A DNA stretch of 64,000 bases, from NCBI RefSeq assembly GCF_003863965.1, contig NZ_RRCN01000001.1, positions 727,923-791,922 on the forward strand. Reading direction: 5' to 3'. This stretch comes from Paenibacillus oralis. Lineage in GTDB: Bacteria; Bacillota; Bacilli; Paenibacillales; Paenibacillaceae. Every line of letters begins with the position of its first letter. Position 1 is the stretch's first letter. Below the pieces are notes generated by a model. That model did not search any database and was not told the DNA's origin. It was given only the letters and a program-made list of their open reading frames with translations. Positions 44,822-53,354 of this stretch are shown piece by piece. The translations under genes were made by a program, and so were the position numbers.

Positions 44822-45343
44822 TTATTCCCTGCGCCATTTTTCAAACAGCTGGCGCATTTCCGGACTCAGCTTGGCATCCAGCGTATTCCGGCTCAAGCTC
44901 TCGCTTCGTTCGGCGATTTTGCGCTGGATTTCCTTTTCGCTTTGCTCCACCTGAGTCAACAATTCCCGGGCCGAAATGCGCAGCGCCCCCTGGCCGAAAA
45001 TCACATGCTGCTCCACCATGTCGCTTGTTGCCACATAAATTTGCCGCCGCCGGTGACTGAATTCGCCGACCAGCCGCTCGATGCATTCATCGGCCGTTTC
45101 CTTCTCCTTCGTAAAGTACATGTCCACTTTATTTTGGGCGTAGGATTTGCCAAGTCCCGGCACGCGGTAAGCATCGAATACGACGATCACTTTCCTTCCG
45201 GAAAAAGCCTGGTAATCGGCGAGCCGCTCAAGCAGCCTGTCGCGGGCTTCCTGCAGATCCCGCTTGGACAGCTCGGAGAGCTCGGGCCACCCGCCGATCA
45301 TGTTGTAACCGTCAACCAGCAGCACATCGCGCAGATCGCGCAT
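44822..45343 (-). CDS. rae1: Rae1/YacP ribosome-associated mRNA endonuclease (NYN domain)
   Basis: A 173-residue NYN (PIN-like) nuclease. Catalytic aspartates are in LLVDGYNMIGGWPEL (residues 8-22), IVVFDAYRVPG near 55 and KETADECIERL near 84. In Bacillus subtilis Rae1 enters the ribosomal A site to cleave mRNA. It is 5 bp after rlmB, forming the run cysS-mrnC-rlmB-rae1. A weak AATAAAAG/CTTTTATT stem overlaps its end (about 44801-44827). Confidence 0.93.
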   Translation of the reverse strand: MRDLRDVLLVDGYNMIGGWPELSELSKRDLQEARDRLLERLADYQAFSGRKVIVVFDAYRVPGLGKSYAQNKVDMYFTKEKETADECIERLVGEFSHRRRQIYVATSDMVEQHVIFGQGALRISARELLTQVEQSEKEIQRKIAERSESLSRNTLDAKLSPEMRQLFEKWRRE

Positions 45344-45348
45344 TGCCG

Positions 45349-46101
45349 TTAACCTTCGGCGCGTCGTCTGCGCAGCGCTTCGTACATCATGACTCCCGCG
45401 GCCACCGAAGCGTTCAGGGAGTTCAGCCTCCCGTTCATCGGCAGCTTCAGCAGCACATCGCAGGTTTCGCGAACGAGGCGCCCCATCCCTTTGTTTTCAT
45501 TGCCGATGACGACCGCCACCGGACCGTTCAGCACGCCGCCGCCTTGATACATATCTTCCTTGGCGTTCACATCGGTGCCGACGATCCAAATCCCCGCTTG
45601 CTTCAGCTGCTCCATGGTTTGCACCAGGTTCGTCACCCGCGCGACGGGAACGTATTCCACCGCCCCGGCCGAAGTTTTCGATACCGTAGCCGTCACGGCG
45701 GCCGACCGGCGCTTGGGGATAATGACGCCATGCACGCCCGTGCACTCGGCGGTCCGCAATATGGAACCCAGGTTATGCGGGTCTTCGATTTCGTCGAGGA
45801 TCAGCAAAAAAGGCGCTTCTCCCCGCTCTGCGGCAGCGGCCAGCAAATCGTCGACCTCCGCGTAAGCATAAGGGGCAACCTGCGCGACCACGCCCTGATG
45901 CTGCAGCCCCGGCACCATTTGATCCAGCTTTCTTTTGTCCACGAACTGGACGACGATGCCGCGGTTTTTGGCCTCGGCCAAAATCGGCTGGGTGAGGTGT
46001 TTTTGGGCCCCCTCGGCCACCCAGATTTTGTTGATCGTGCGGCCGGCATTCAGGGCCTCAAGCAGCGAATGTTTGCCGCCGATCCATTCTTGATCCTCCA
46101 T
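45349..46101 (-). CDS. rlmB: 23S rRNA (guanosine 2251-2'-O)-methyltransferase RlmB
   Basis: SpoU-family (SPOUT) methyltransferase, 250 residues. Motif 1 is DEIEDPHNLGSILRTAEC near residue 107, motif 2 VVIGNENKGMGRLVRE near 195, motif 3 LPMNGRLNSLNASVAAGVMM near 219, which together form the SAM-binding knot. The N-terminus (GGKHSLLEALNAGRTINKI) is the RNA-binding L30e-like domain. Position between mrnC and rae1 matches Bacillus yacO. Confidence 0.95.
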   Translation of the reverse strand: MEDQEWIGGKHSLLEALNAGRTINKIWVAEGAQKHLTQPILAEAKNRGIVVQFVDKRKLDQMVPGLQHQGVVAQVAPYAYAEVDDLLAAAAERGEAPFLLILDEIEDPHNLGSILRTAECTGVHGVIIPKRRSAAVTATVSKTSAGAVEYVPVARVTNLVQTMEQLKQAGIWIVGTDVNAKEDMYQGGGVLNGPVAVVIGNENKGMGRLVRETCDVLLKLPMNGRLNSLNASVAAGVMMYEALRRRRAEG

Positions 46102-46158
46102 CGTATTCCTCCCAGGGAGCGCATAAGTCTCCCATTGTTATGAAAATAATCCTTGTTG

Positions 46159-46821
46159 TTAAGCGCGCCGTTCGCTTTCCAAATGCGCAAAGCCTTGAGC
46201 CACCAGTTGGCGAAGCCGGTCATGGGCGCCTGTATAGTACAGGTAGCCGACCAGGCTTTCGAAGGCGGTGGCGTGCCGGTATTCCAGCACGTCGGCGTTT
46301 TTCGGAGTCGTCCCCGACTTGGCGTTGCGGCCCTGGCGAACGATTGTCTTTTCGTCCTCGGTCAGCTGCGGCTCCAGCAAGGCGAGCAGCTGCGCCTGCG
46401 CTTTGGCCGAGACGTACTTCGTCGACTCCCGGTGCAGATGATGCGGCCGCAGGTTGGAGCGGGACATCACATGCTGGCGGACGGCGACCTCGAAGACGGC
46501 GTCCCCGATGTAGGCGAGCGCCAGCGGCGGCAGCAGGCGCGCCGGTTTGGACGGCGCGTCGGGGAACCACAGGGGCGCCGCGGAAAGAGCGCCAGCGGCG
46601 ACGTTGGCGGCTCCGCCGGCTGTGCCGGCCGAAACAGCTGCGGCCGTAGCGTCGCCAGAGGCCGCTGTGGCGCCTGCGCGGCCGGAAGCGCCGACGCCGG
46701 CCTGTTCAGCCGCATCGCCGACGGAAGCCTCCGTGCCGGCACCCGCACTGCCAGCCGCAGCCACCTCGCCGGCCGGGCGGTCCTTGTCCGCTTGGCCCGG
46801 CCCCATCATTTGCGGCGCCAT
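46159..46821 (-). CDS. mrnC: Mini-ribonuclease 3 with an Ala/Gly-rich N-terminal extension
   Basis: Matures 23S rRNA. The catalytic RNase III domain fills the C-terminal 135 residues: LALAYIGDAVFEVAVRQHV and AFESLVGYLYYTGAHDRL carry the acidic active-site residues, and RQGRNAKSGTTPKNADVLEY is the family signature. The first 85 or so residues are low complexity (Ala, Gly, Ser, Thr) and absent from the 143-residue Bacillus enzyme. The gene overlaps cysS. Start may be ATG 46821 or ATG 46809; the latter makes an ATGA overlap with the cysS stop. No strong ribosome binding site was seen. Confidence 0.88.
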   Translation of the reverse strand: MAPQMMGPGQADKDRPAGEVAAAGSAGAGTEASVGDAAEQAGVGASGRAGATAASGDATAAAVSAGTAGGAANVAAGALSAAPLWFPDAPSKPARLLPPLALAYIGDAVFEVAVRQHVMSRSNLRPHHLHRESTKYVSAKAQAQLLALLEPQLTEDEKTIVRQGRNAKSGTTPKNADVLEYRHATAFESLVGYLYYTGAHDRLRQLVAQGFAHLESERRA

Positions 46822-48215
46822 CTCATGCCCTGCGGCGTATCTTCGAGCAAGATGCCCTGCGCGTCCAAGAGGTCGCGGATTTCGTCCGCACGCGCCCAGT
46901 TTTTGGCCTTTCGCGCTTCCGCCCGCTCCGCGATGAGGGCCTCGATGTCGGCATCCAACAGTTCAGCTTCGGCCGTCGCCAGCGCGATCCGCAACACGCC
47001 GTTCATCTCGTCGAACAGCCGTACCGCCGCTTCCAGATCGCCCCGCCCGACTTCCGGCTGCTGCAGCAAGGCATTGACTTCGCTGACCCACTCGAACACC
47101 GCCGTGATTGCATCCGGCGTATTGAAGTCATCCTGCATTTTCGCATGGAAGGCGCCTCGGATCTGCTCCAGCTTGCTTTCCCAAGCCGGCGTCACCGCAT
47201 CGCCGCCGCCTTCCGCCGCCGCTTGCAGACGATGGCGGAGATTGTTCGCCGCGTTGCTGATCCGTTCCACGCTGCGCTCCGCCTGAACCATCGTCTCTTC
47301 GGTAAAGTTCAGCGGATTGCGGTAATGAGCCGACAGCATAAAATAACGGAACGCCTCAGGCTTGTATTTCTCGCGCAAATCTTTGATGAGAACCCCGTTG
47401 CCGAGCGATTTCGACATTTTTTCGCCGCCGATATTAATATAACCGTTATGCATCCAATAATTTGCCAGCGGTTTGCCGGTAGCCGCTTCCGACTGCGCGA
47501 CCTCGCATTCGTGGTGCGGAAACTGCAGGTCCTGGCCCCCGCCGTGAATGTCCAGTGTATCGCCAAGCAGGTGCCGGGACATCGCCGAGCATTCGATATG
47601 CCAGCCCGGACGCCCTTCGCCCCATGGGCTGCTCCAATGGATTTCGCCTGGTTTGGCCGCTTTCCACAGCACGAAATCCTCCGGCTGTTCCTTGCGTTCA
47701 TCCACATCGATCCGAATCCCGAATTGCAGCTCGTCGAGGTTTTGGCCGGACAGCTTGCCGTATTCCGGAAACTTGCGGGTGCGGAAGAAAACGTCCCCGC
47801 CATTTTCGTAAGCAAAACCTTTCTGCTCCAGATCCCGGATGAACCCGATGATCACGTCCATATTGTCCGTTACCCTCGGATTCGCCGTGGCCCGCCGAAT
47901 GCCAAGCCCTTCCAAATCTTCGTAATAGGCCTGGATGAACATCTCGGCCACTTCGGGAACCGTCTTGCCCATCTCCTCGGCTTTGCGGATCAGCTTGTCA
48001 TCCACATCGGTGAAGTTGACGACATAGTTCACGTCGTAATTCTGGTTTTCCAAATAGCTGCGAACGACGTCAAAAAAAATCATCGGCCGCGCGTTCCCAA
48101 TATGGATATAACCATAAACGGTCGGTCCGCAAACATACATTTTCACTTTACCCGGGGTGATGCTGACGAACTCTTCTTTTTTCCGGGTTAACGTATTAAA
48201 TATCTGCAGTGCCAT
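46806..48215 (-). CDS. cysS: Cysteinyl-tRNA synthetase
   Basis: Charges tRNA-Cys. The 469-residue protein has CGPTVYGYIHIGNARPMIFF near residue 28 (zinc ligand Cys and HIGN), ECSAMSRHLLGDTLDIHGGG near 208, HHECEVAQSE, and the KMSKS loop GGEKMSKSLGNG near 265. ATG at 48215 follows GAAAGGAAAG; an extension of two codons was rejected. It is downstream of cysE and shares its cysteine T-box control. Confidence 0.97.
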   Translation of the reverse strand: MALQIFNTLTRKKEEFVSITPGKVKMYVCGPTVYGYIHIGNARPMIFFDVVRSYLENQNYDVNYVVNFTDVDDKLIRKAEEMGKTVPEVAEMFIQAYYEDLEGLGIRRATANPRVTDNMDVIIGFIRDLEQKGFAYENGGDVFFRTRKFPEYGKLSGQNLDELQFGIRIDVDERKEQPEDFVLWKAAKPGEIHWSSPWGEGRPGWHIECSAMSRHLLGDTLDIHGGGQDLQFPHHECEVAQSEAATGKPLANYWMHNGYINIGGEKMSKSLGNGVLIKDLREKYKPEAFRYFMLSAHYRNPLNFTEETMVQAERSVERISNAANNLRHRLQAAAEGGGDAVTPAWESKLEQIRGAFHAKMQDDFNTPDAITAVFEWVSEVNALLQQPEVGRGDLEAAVRLFDEMNGVLRIALATAEAELLDADIEALIAERAEARKAKNWARADEIRDLLDAQGILLEDTPQGMRWRRK

Positions 48216-48330
48216 ACTCACTTTCCTTTCGACTGAAGGTTATTCGACAAAATCTTACTCGGTTCGGAGCGTATGAGACGCCCCGGACCAGCGGTGCTCC
48301 CTGCGGCTCGGCCCGCGCTTCACGCGGCGC

Positions 48331-48990
48331 TTAAAGCTCCGTGGGCTGCTCTTCGCGCATCCGCTGCTTCAAATCGCGCACCTCGTCCCGCAGCGATTCG
48401 ATCTCCCGCTGCATTTCCCGCATCGCATCGACCATCGGGTCGGGCAACTGATGGCTGAGGCGGTCGAGCCGTTTGCCGTCCAGGCGGACCACCTTCCCCG
48501 GGATGCCCACGACGGTGCTGCCCGGAGGAATCTCCCTCAGGACGACGGAGTTCGCTCCGATGTTCACTTGGTCTCCGACTTTAAACGAGCCGAGGACTTT
48601 CGCGCCTGACCCGATCACGACGTTATTGCCGATCGTCGGGTGGCGTTTGCCTTTTTCTTTGCCGCTTCCGCCCAAGGTGACTCCCTGATAGATAACCACA
48701 TCGTCCCCGATTTCGCAAGTTTCCCCGATGACGACGCCCATGCCATGGTCGATAAACAGCCGATTGCCGATCCGGGCTCCCGGGTGGATTTCAATGCCGG
48801 TGAAAAACCGGCCGACCTGCGAGATGATGCGCGCAATCGTAAACCAGCGGCGGCGGTAGAAGAAGTGGGCGATCCGGTAGCTCCAAATCGCATGCAGGCC
48901 GGAATACGTAAAAATCACTTCAAACCAGCTTCTTGCCGCCGGGTCGTTATCAAACACCGCCTGGATATCGGATCTGATTCTTTTGAACAT
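48331..48990 (-). CDS. cysE: Serine O-acetyltransferase
   Basis: First step of cysteine synthesis: acetyl-CoA + serine. The 219-residue protein has the N-terminal helical part ([20 protein letters not shown]), then left-handed beta-helix hexapeptide repeats with [20 protein letters not shown] and [19 protein letters not shown], including the catalytic Asp-His pair. The charged tail (residues 190-219) is a likely coiled coil. ATG at 48990 follows GGTGGGGGGAAGC. A T-box leader lies upstream. Confidence 0.97.
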   Translation of the reverse strand: MFKRIRSDIQAVFDNDPAARSWFEVIFTYSGLHAIWSYRIAHFFYRRRWFTIARIISQVGRFFTGIEIHPGARIGNRLFIDHGMGVVIGETCEIGDDVVIYQGVTLGGSGKEKGKRHPTIGNNVVIGSGAKVLGSFKVGDQVNIGANSVVLREIPPGSTVVGIPGKVVRLDGKRLDRLSHQLPDPMVDAMREMQREIESLRDEVRDLKQRMREEQPTEL

Positions 48991-49055
48991 AGCTTCCCCC
49001 CACCTTCTTTTTGCTATGGCGATCATCCACAATGGGTGCCCCAAGCGCGAGAGCC

Positions 49056-49239
49056 GATTGGAAAAACTCCAATAGATTTACGGAAATCGAACGCAATCGG
49101 GGACTTTGATTGGAAAATATCCAATAGATTTTGCGCAAACCGCCCATTTTGCGATCTAACAAGTCTGATCTATTGGAAATATCCAATCATGCGGCCGTAT
49201 TTGCCACTAAATTTCCATTTCTATTGGATATTTCCAATG
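49056..49239. repeat. 184-bp four-arm repeat element, copy D (different arm sequence)
   Basis: Direct arms GATTGGAAAAACTCCAATAG (49056) and GATTGGAAAATATCCAATAG (49108) are 52 bp apart; inverted arms CTATTGGAAATATCCAATC (ends 49188) and CTATTGGATATTTCCAATG (ends 49239) are 51 bp apart. Each arm is itself a palindrome (ATTGGA/TCCAAT). Geometry matches the elements at 16507, 52337 and 63620, although the arms share no sequence with them. It lies in the cysE leader between the T-box terminator and the cysE start codon. Confidence 0.85.
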
Positions 49240-49257
49240 ACAACCGCCGCACAGACA

Positions 49258-49710
49258 CGAAAAAGCGCCCCTGCAGCTTTTCGCTGCAGAGGCGCTTTGC
49301 GCGCGGTTCCACTCTGCTTCGGATGGGGCGGCCGTAAAGGTTTCGCCAGCCTGCAGGCGCGTAGACGCCACTAGGCCGCCTCTACAGGCGCCCAGGTGCG
49401 GTCCGTTCGTCCGTTCGCCAACGTTTCGCCCAAGCGAAGCCGATCTTCGCACGGCGCGACCGCCATTAAACTGCCAAGCAGTGCAGCGAACCCCATCCCT
49501 CTTCGTCGTCCTTAACGCGGACGAAACGGCGGAAGCTACCTCGCCTCGTTCAGGCGTGCTCGCATCCGCAGCTCCCGGGTGCATTTCCGCCGGGCGTATC
49601 CGGATAACTTCCAGCCTGGATTCTTCTGTGCGCGGTCCGCATGAAGGGTCCCGGTTATCCTCTCTGGTGAATACGGCTTCCAAACGTACTTCTCCCGATC
49701 TATGCCGGTG
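49258..49710 (-). promoter_or_regulatory. Cysteine T-box riboswitch before cysE-cysS
   Basis: On the minus strand: S-turn-like GGGAGAAGTACG (about 49684-49697), AG bulge AGAGAGG (49659-49665), distal GCTGGAAG, and the specifier loop GGCGGAAATGCACC with codon TGC (49581-49583, cysteine). The T-box sequence AGAGTGGAACCGCG lies at 49302-49315, next to the terminator GCGCCTCTGCAG / CTGCAGGGGCGC followed by TTTTT (49260-49297). The linker of about 265 bases from specifier to T-box is longer than usual. Confidence 0.88.
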
Positions 49711-49782
49711 GAAATTAAGGCGGCCGCCAAACTCCTCTTTCGTTGCTCGGCCCGCCTTAAATGATGTTGTATGTCTGCCTTT

Positions 49783-49811
49783 ATATTACCTAAAGGCTCA
49801 GGAACTGACAA
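49783..49811 (-). promoter_or_regulatory. Promoter of the T-box-cysE-cysS unit
   Basis: TTGTCA, 17 bp, TAATAT on the minus strand, about 75 bp before the first T-box structure and after gltX. Confidence 0.75.
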
Positions 49812-49883
49812 GAATGAAAACGTTGGGCTGCCGGCACTAACGTACAGCACGCCCCCCGCCGGGAGAAACACCCGCCCGGCAGG

Positions 49884-51344
49884 CTATAGGCTGGCGATTC
49901 GCGCCTTAAGACGATCCAAGACCTTCGATTGGCCCAGCAAGAAAATCGTCCGGTTCAAGTCGCGGCCGTGCATTTGTCCGGTTAACGCCACGCGGATCGG
50001 CATAAACAAGCCTTTTCCCTTGCTGCCCGTTTCTTTCTGCACCTCTTTGATCGCGGCGGCGATATTTTCCACGGTGTATTCGCTTAGCCCTTCCACCTTG
50101 GCGAGGAAGGCGCTCAGCACGGCCGGCACCTGCGGTTCCGCCAGCACGGCGGCCGCCTCTTCCTCAAGCTCCAAATCGCTGCGGAAAAACAGATCCGCCA
50201 ACGCCACGATATCGGAAGCCGCCGTCATCTGCTCCTGGTATAAGGCGACCAGCGCTTGGGACCAAGCCTCCTGCTCCGGCGTCAGTTCCGCCGGCAGCCG
50301 GCCCGCCTTCTGCAGATGCGGAATAGCCAGGCGGGCGATCCGGTCCGGATCGGCGTTTTTAATGTAGTGGTTGTTGAGATGCGCCAGCTTGTTCGTGTCG
50401 AAAACCGCCGGGCTGCGGGACAAACGGCCTGCGTCGAAGATCGAAATAAGCTCGTCCTTCGTGAAGAACTCCTCTTCGCCTTCCGGCGACCAGCCCAGCA
50501 GGGCGATAAAGTTAAACAGCGCCTCCGGCAAATAACCGAGCTGATCGTACTGCTCGATAAATTGAATGACCGATTCGTCGCGTTTGCTCAGCTTTTTATG
50601 GTTCTCTCCGACGATCAGCGTCATATGGCCGAACACCGGGGGCTCCCAGCCGAAAGCATCGTAAATCATCAGCTGGCGCGGCGTGTTGGATACGTGATCC
50701 TCCCCGCGCAGGACGTGGCTGATCTTCATCAGATGGTCGTCCAGCACAACGGCAAAGTTGTAGGTTGGGATGCCGTCTTTTTTTACAATGACGAAATCCC
50801 CGCTGATGTCCGACTCGAACGAAATCGTACCTTTGACCAAATCGTCAAACGCGAAAGTGCGCCCTTCCGGGACGCGGAAACGGATGCTGTAGGGCCGTCC
50901 TTCCGCATCGTAGGCGGCGATCTGCTCCGTCGTCAGGTGCCGGCATTTCCCGGAATAACGCGGCGTTTCGCCCCGTGCCATCTGCTCTTCGCGCTCTTTT
51001 TCCAGCTCCTCTTCCGTACAATAGCAGCGGTAAGCCAGTCCCCGGTCAAGCAAATCCTGCACATGCGGACGGTACAAATCAAGCCGCTCCGTCTGACGGT
51101 AAGGCCCGTATTCCCCGCCGACATCGACGCTTTCGTCCCAATCCATGCCAAGCCATTTCAGATAGGTCAGCTGGTTTTCCTCCCCGCCGGCCACATTGCG
51201 CTTCACGTCGGTATCTTCGATCCGGATAATGAACTTCCCGCCGTGGTGTCTGGCAAACAAATAATTAAACAACGCCGTTCTGGCGTTTCCGATATGTAAA
51301 TGACCGGTCGGACTCGGCGCATAACGCACGCGAACCTCTGTCAT
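49884..51344 (-). CDS. gltX: Glutamyl-tRNA synthetase
   Basis: Non-discriminating in most Firmicutes, charging both tRNA-Glu and tRNA-Gln. The 486-residue protein has the HIGH motif [20 protein letters not shown] near residue 8, [19 protein letters not shown] near 110, and the KMSKS-type loop [16 protein letters not shown] near 253. ATG at 51344 follows GGGAGGGGATTGTG. A following gene cysE has its own promoter. Confidence 0.97.
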   Translation of the reverse strand: MTEVRVRYAPSPTGHLHIGNARTALFNYLFARHHGGKFIIRIEDTDVKRNVAGGEENQLTYLKWLGMDWDESVDVGGEYGPYRQTERLDLYRPHVQDLLDRGLAYRCYCTEEELEKEREEQMARGETPRYSGKCRHLTTEQIAAYDAEGRPYSIRFRVPEGRTFAFDDLVKGTISFESDISGDFVIVKKDGIPTYNFAVVLDDHLMKISHVLRGEDHVSNTPRQLMIYDAFGWEPPVFGHMTLIVGENHKKLSKRDESVIQFIEQYDQLGYLPEALFNFIALLGWSPEGEEEFFTKDELISIFDAGRLSRSPAVFDTNKLAHLNNHYIKNADPDRIARLAIPHLQKAGRLPAELTPEQEAWSQALVALYQEQMTAASDIVALADLFFRSDLELEEEAAAVLAEPQVPAVLSAFLAKVEGLSEYTVENIAAAIKEVQKETGSKGKGLFMPIRVALTGQMHGRDLNRTIFLLGQSKVLDRLKARIASL

Positions 51345-51415
51345 CACAATCCCCTCCCTATAAATACACGATGTATACGATTATAAACAGTCCCGCCAAA
51401 AAACTCTATAAAAGG

Positions 51416-51443
51416 TTGTTCAAAAAGTCATCTTTTTGAACAC
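51416..51443. repeat. Minimal copy of MITE-like family 1
   Basis: TTGTTCAAAAAGTCATCTTT followed by TTGAACAC is a hairpin of the two family-1 ends with no interior, between ispF and gltX. It follows the ispF stop codon closely and may act as a terminator-like stem. Confidence 0.7.
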
Positions 51444-51469
51444 GTATTAAATATCGAAACTCAATAATC

Positions 51470-51958
51470 TTAAAATGATGCCCCGTCGGAGACAAGAGAA
51501 ACGATGCATTGGGCCGCAATCCCTTCGCCCCGCCCGGTAAAGCCGAGCTGCTCCGTCGTCGTGGCCTTCACGTTGACTCGCTGCAGGTCGGCCCCGGCCG
51601 CCCGGGCGATAATTTCCACCATTTGCGGAATATACGGCGCCATTTTAGGCTTCTGGGCAATGATGGTGGCGTCCAGATTCCCCAGCCGGTATCCTTTCTC
51701 CACGGCCATTTCCCAGACGCGTTCGAGCAGCTTGAGGCTGTCCGCATCCTTAAAGGCCGGATCGGTGTCCGGGAAATGGCGCCCGATGTCCCCAAGCCCC
51801 AGCGCCCCCAAAATCGCGTCGCTTACCGCATGCAGCAGCACGTCGGCGTCCGAATGTCCAAGCAGCCCTTTTTCGTAGGGAATCGTTACCCCGCCGATAA
51901 TGCACGGCCTGCCCTCCACGAGCTGATGCACGTCAAAACCTTGTCCCACGATAAACAT
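51470..51958 (-). CDS. ispF: 2-C-methyl-D-erythritol 2,4-cyclodiphosphate synthase
   Basis: Fifth step of the MEP isoprenoid pathway. The 162-residue protein has the metal ligands in [20 protein letters not shown] (Asp, His) and [20 protein letters not shown], plus [19 protein letters not shown] near residue 58 and the C-terminal [20 protein letters not shown] at 51958 follows AGGGAGAGGG; an upstream extension was rejected. It is separated from ispD by 624 bp of repeats. Confidence 0.97.
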   Translation of the reverse strand: MFIVGQGFDVHQLVEGRPCIIGGVTIPYEKGLLGHSDADVLLHAVSDAILGALGLGDIGRHFPDTDPAFKDADSLKLLERVWEMAVEKGYRLGNLDATIIAQKPKMAPYIPQMVEIIARAAGADLQRVNVKATTTEQLGFTGRGEGIAAQCIVSLVSDGASF

Positions 51959-52049
51959 GTATGAATCCCTCTCCCTGCGAATTTGTACGAAACACGTCTG
52001 TCGACGCACTAGCGCGCTGCTACAAATCTGACAAGATGCGTTTCCGTAT

Positions 52050-52317
52050 AAGTTGAACTAGTGATTGTACGGATCAGGGCAGCCGTGTGAAATGATCTTA
52101 CGATCGCTGCCCGTCCCAGATTTCTATGATTAAGTTGATTCATAAATGGTAGAAATCCGGTCACAAAGGCGACCAAGCGTATGCTTCCTAAGCAGCTTTC
52201 TTCCAGAAAGCTTTCAGTTTCTTCAAAATCATTTCACTTAGGTTCCATATTCTAAAATTGTATTCTTTAGAATATTGAACACTCTTGCCTAACTCTCGTA
52301 TTCCTTTAGTTCAACTT
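52050..52317. repeat. MITE-like repeat, family 2, copy B
   Basis: AAGTTGAACTA (52050-52060) and its perfect inverse TAGTTCAACTT (52307-52317) bound a 268-bp non-coding element. An inner inverted repeat GTGAAATGAT/ATCATTTCAC spans 52087-52237. Blocks CGTGTGAAATG, TACGATCGCTG, ATGGTAGAAATCCG and TCACAAAGGCGA recur in copy A (572-733). No open reading frame is present. It lies between ispD and ispF. Confidence 0.8.
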
Positions 52318-52336
52318 TTATTAGCGACAAAACTTT

Positions 52337-52521
52337 CTAACGGTTGCCATAAGCGCTATTTGTTCCAAAAACGTTGATTTCAAACTCTAACGGATGCCAC
52401 GGCGCTTATTTCGCTTAAACCCGGCTTTTTTGCCCAGATTAAGGGTAAATAGCGGCGCTGACAACCGTTAGAATCTAAAAAAGGTCATTATTCGCAAAAT
52501 AGCGGCTGCTGCAACCGTTAG
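52337..52521. repeat. 185-bp four-arm repeat element, copy B (variant arm sequence)
   Basis: Direct arms CTAACGGTTGCCATAAGCGC (52337) and CTAACGGATGCCACGGCGC (52387) are 50 bp apart; inverted arms GCGCTGACAACCGTTAG (ends 52471) and GGCTGCTGCAACCGTTAG (ends 52521) are 50 bp apart. Each arm is followed by TATTT on its inner side. The total length and all spacings equal those of copies A and C, but the arm core is GGTTGC instead of GGACAC, on both strands of the stem. It lies just upstream of the ispD stop side. Confidence 0.88.
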
Positions 52522-52582
52522 ATTTCCGGTGCCTCCGGCGCCACTTCGAAAACCTGTACTTCTGCGGAAAATCGCGAAAGTG

Positions 52583-53281
52583 TTAGGGCTGCTTCCTGCG
52601 GATAAACTCCGCATAGTCCAAATCTTCCGGCGTCGTAATCTTGATATTGCTGTACGCGCCTTCGACCAGCTTGACCGGCATGCCTAGCCGCTCTACCAGC
52701 ATCGAATCGTCCGTGCCCGTGAAGCCCTCCCGCTCGGCCCGTTCATGCGCGGCCAGCAGATCGTCCCGCCGAAAAGCCTGCGGCGTCTGGATCGCCCATA
52801 ACGCGCGGCGGTCCAGCGTCGACGCGACCCAGCCCCGGCCGTCGGCCTGCTTGATCGTATCCTTCACCGGAACGGCCAGCACGGACGCTCCGTGCTCCAT
52901 GGCCGCCTCGCAGCAGGCGCTGATTTGTTCCCGCGTAACAAAAGGGCGGACGCCGTCATGCACCAGCACCCAGGGCGCGCTGATCTGCAGCAGTCCCTGG
53001 TATACCGATTGCTGACGCTCGGCGCCGCCCGGAATCACTTGCACTTGTTTGGTCATGCCGAATTCGGCAATCCAGGACCGGCAGCGGTCCACATCCTGCC
53101 CGCCGGTGACGAGCACCATTTCGGCGACCTCGGGATGGCGGTCGAACGCCTCAAGGGTATGGATGAAGATAGGCTTGTCCTCAAGCATCAAATACTGCTT
53201 GCTTTCCCGCGTTCCCATCCGGCTCCCTCGTCCCGCCGCCACCACAACCGCTCCGAAATTGCCTTTTTGCTCAGCCGCCAT
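52583..53281 (-). CDS. ispD: 2-C-methyl-D-erythritol 4-phosphate cytidylyltransferase
   Basis: Third step of the MEP pathway, using CTP. The 232-residue protein has the nucleotide-binding AAGRGSRMGTRESKQYLML near residue 15, HDGVRPFVTREQIS near 105 and WAIQTPQAFRRDDLL near 156, all signature motifs. ATG at 53281 was preferred because AAGGTGAGG lies about ten bases upstream. Normally ispD and ispF are adjacent; here repeats divide them. Confidence 0.97.
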   Translation of the reverse strand: MAAEQKGNFGAVVVAAGRGSRMGTRESKQYLMLEDKPIFIHTLEAFDRHPEVAEMVLVTGGQDVDRCRSWIAEFGMTKQVQVIPGGAERQQSVYQGLLQISAPWVLVHDGVRPFVTREQISACCEAAMEHGASVLAVPVKDTIKQADGRGWVASTLDRRALWAIQTPQAFRRDDLLAAHERAEREGFTGTDDSMLVERLGMPVKLVEGAYSNIKITTPEDLDYAEFIRRKQP

Positions 53282-53305
53282 CGTTATCTGCCTCACCTTA
53301 GCCCA

Positions 53306-53341
53306 GAATAAAACGCGGGGACGTCCCCGGCGCTTTTATTC
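53306..53341 (-). terminator. Terminator between the PIN/TRAM gene and ispD
   Basis: GCGCCGGGGACGTCCCCGCG is a strong stem flanked by AATAAAA and TTTTATT, 14 bp after the PIN/TRAM stop codon. It can work in either direction but only minus-strand genes are adjacent. Confidence 0.7.
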
Positions 53342-53354
53342 CCATCATACCGAA

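Noticed and set aside
49207..49871. Minus-strand open frames between gltX and cysE
   Set aside because: The region is explained by a cysteine T-box leader, and the frames cross its terminator.
51360..51415. Possible promoter before gltX (TATAAT near 51380)
   Set aside because: No -35 hexamer at a suitable distance was found.
52337..52521. Resemblance of the four-arm elements to a CRISPR array
   Set aside because: The repeats change orientation half-way, differ from each other and number only four; there are no cas genes.
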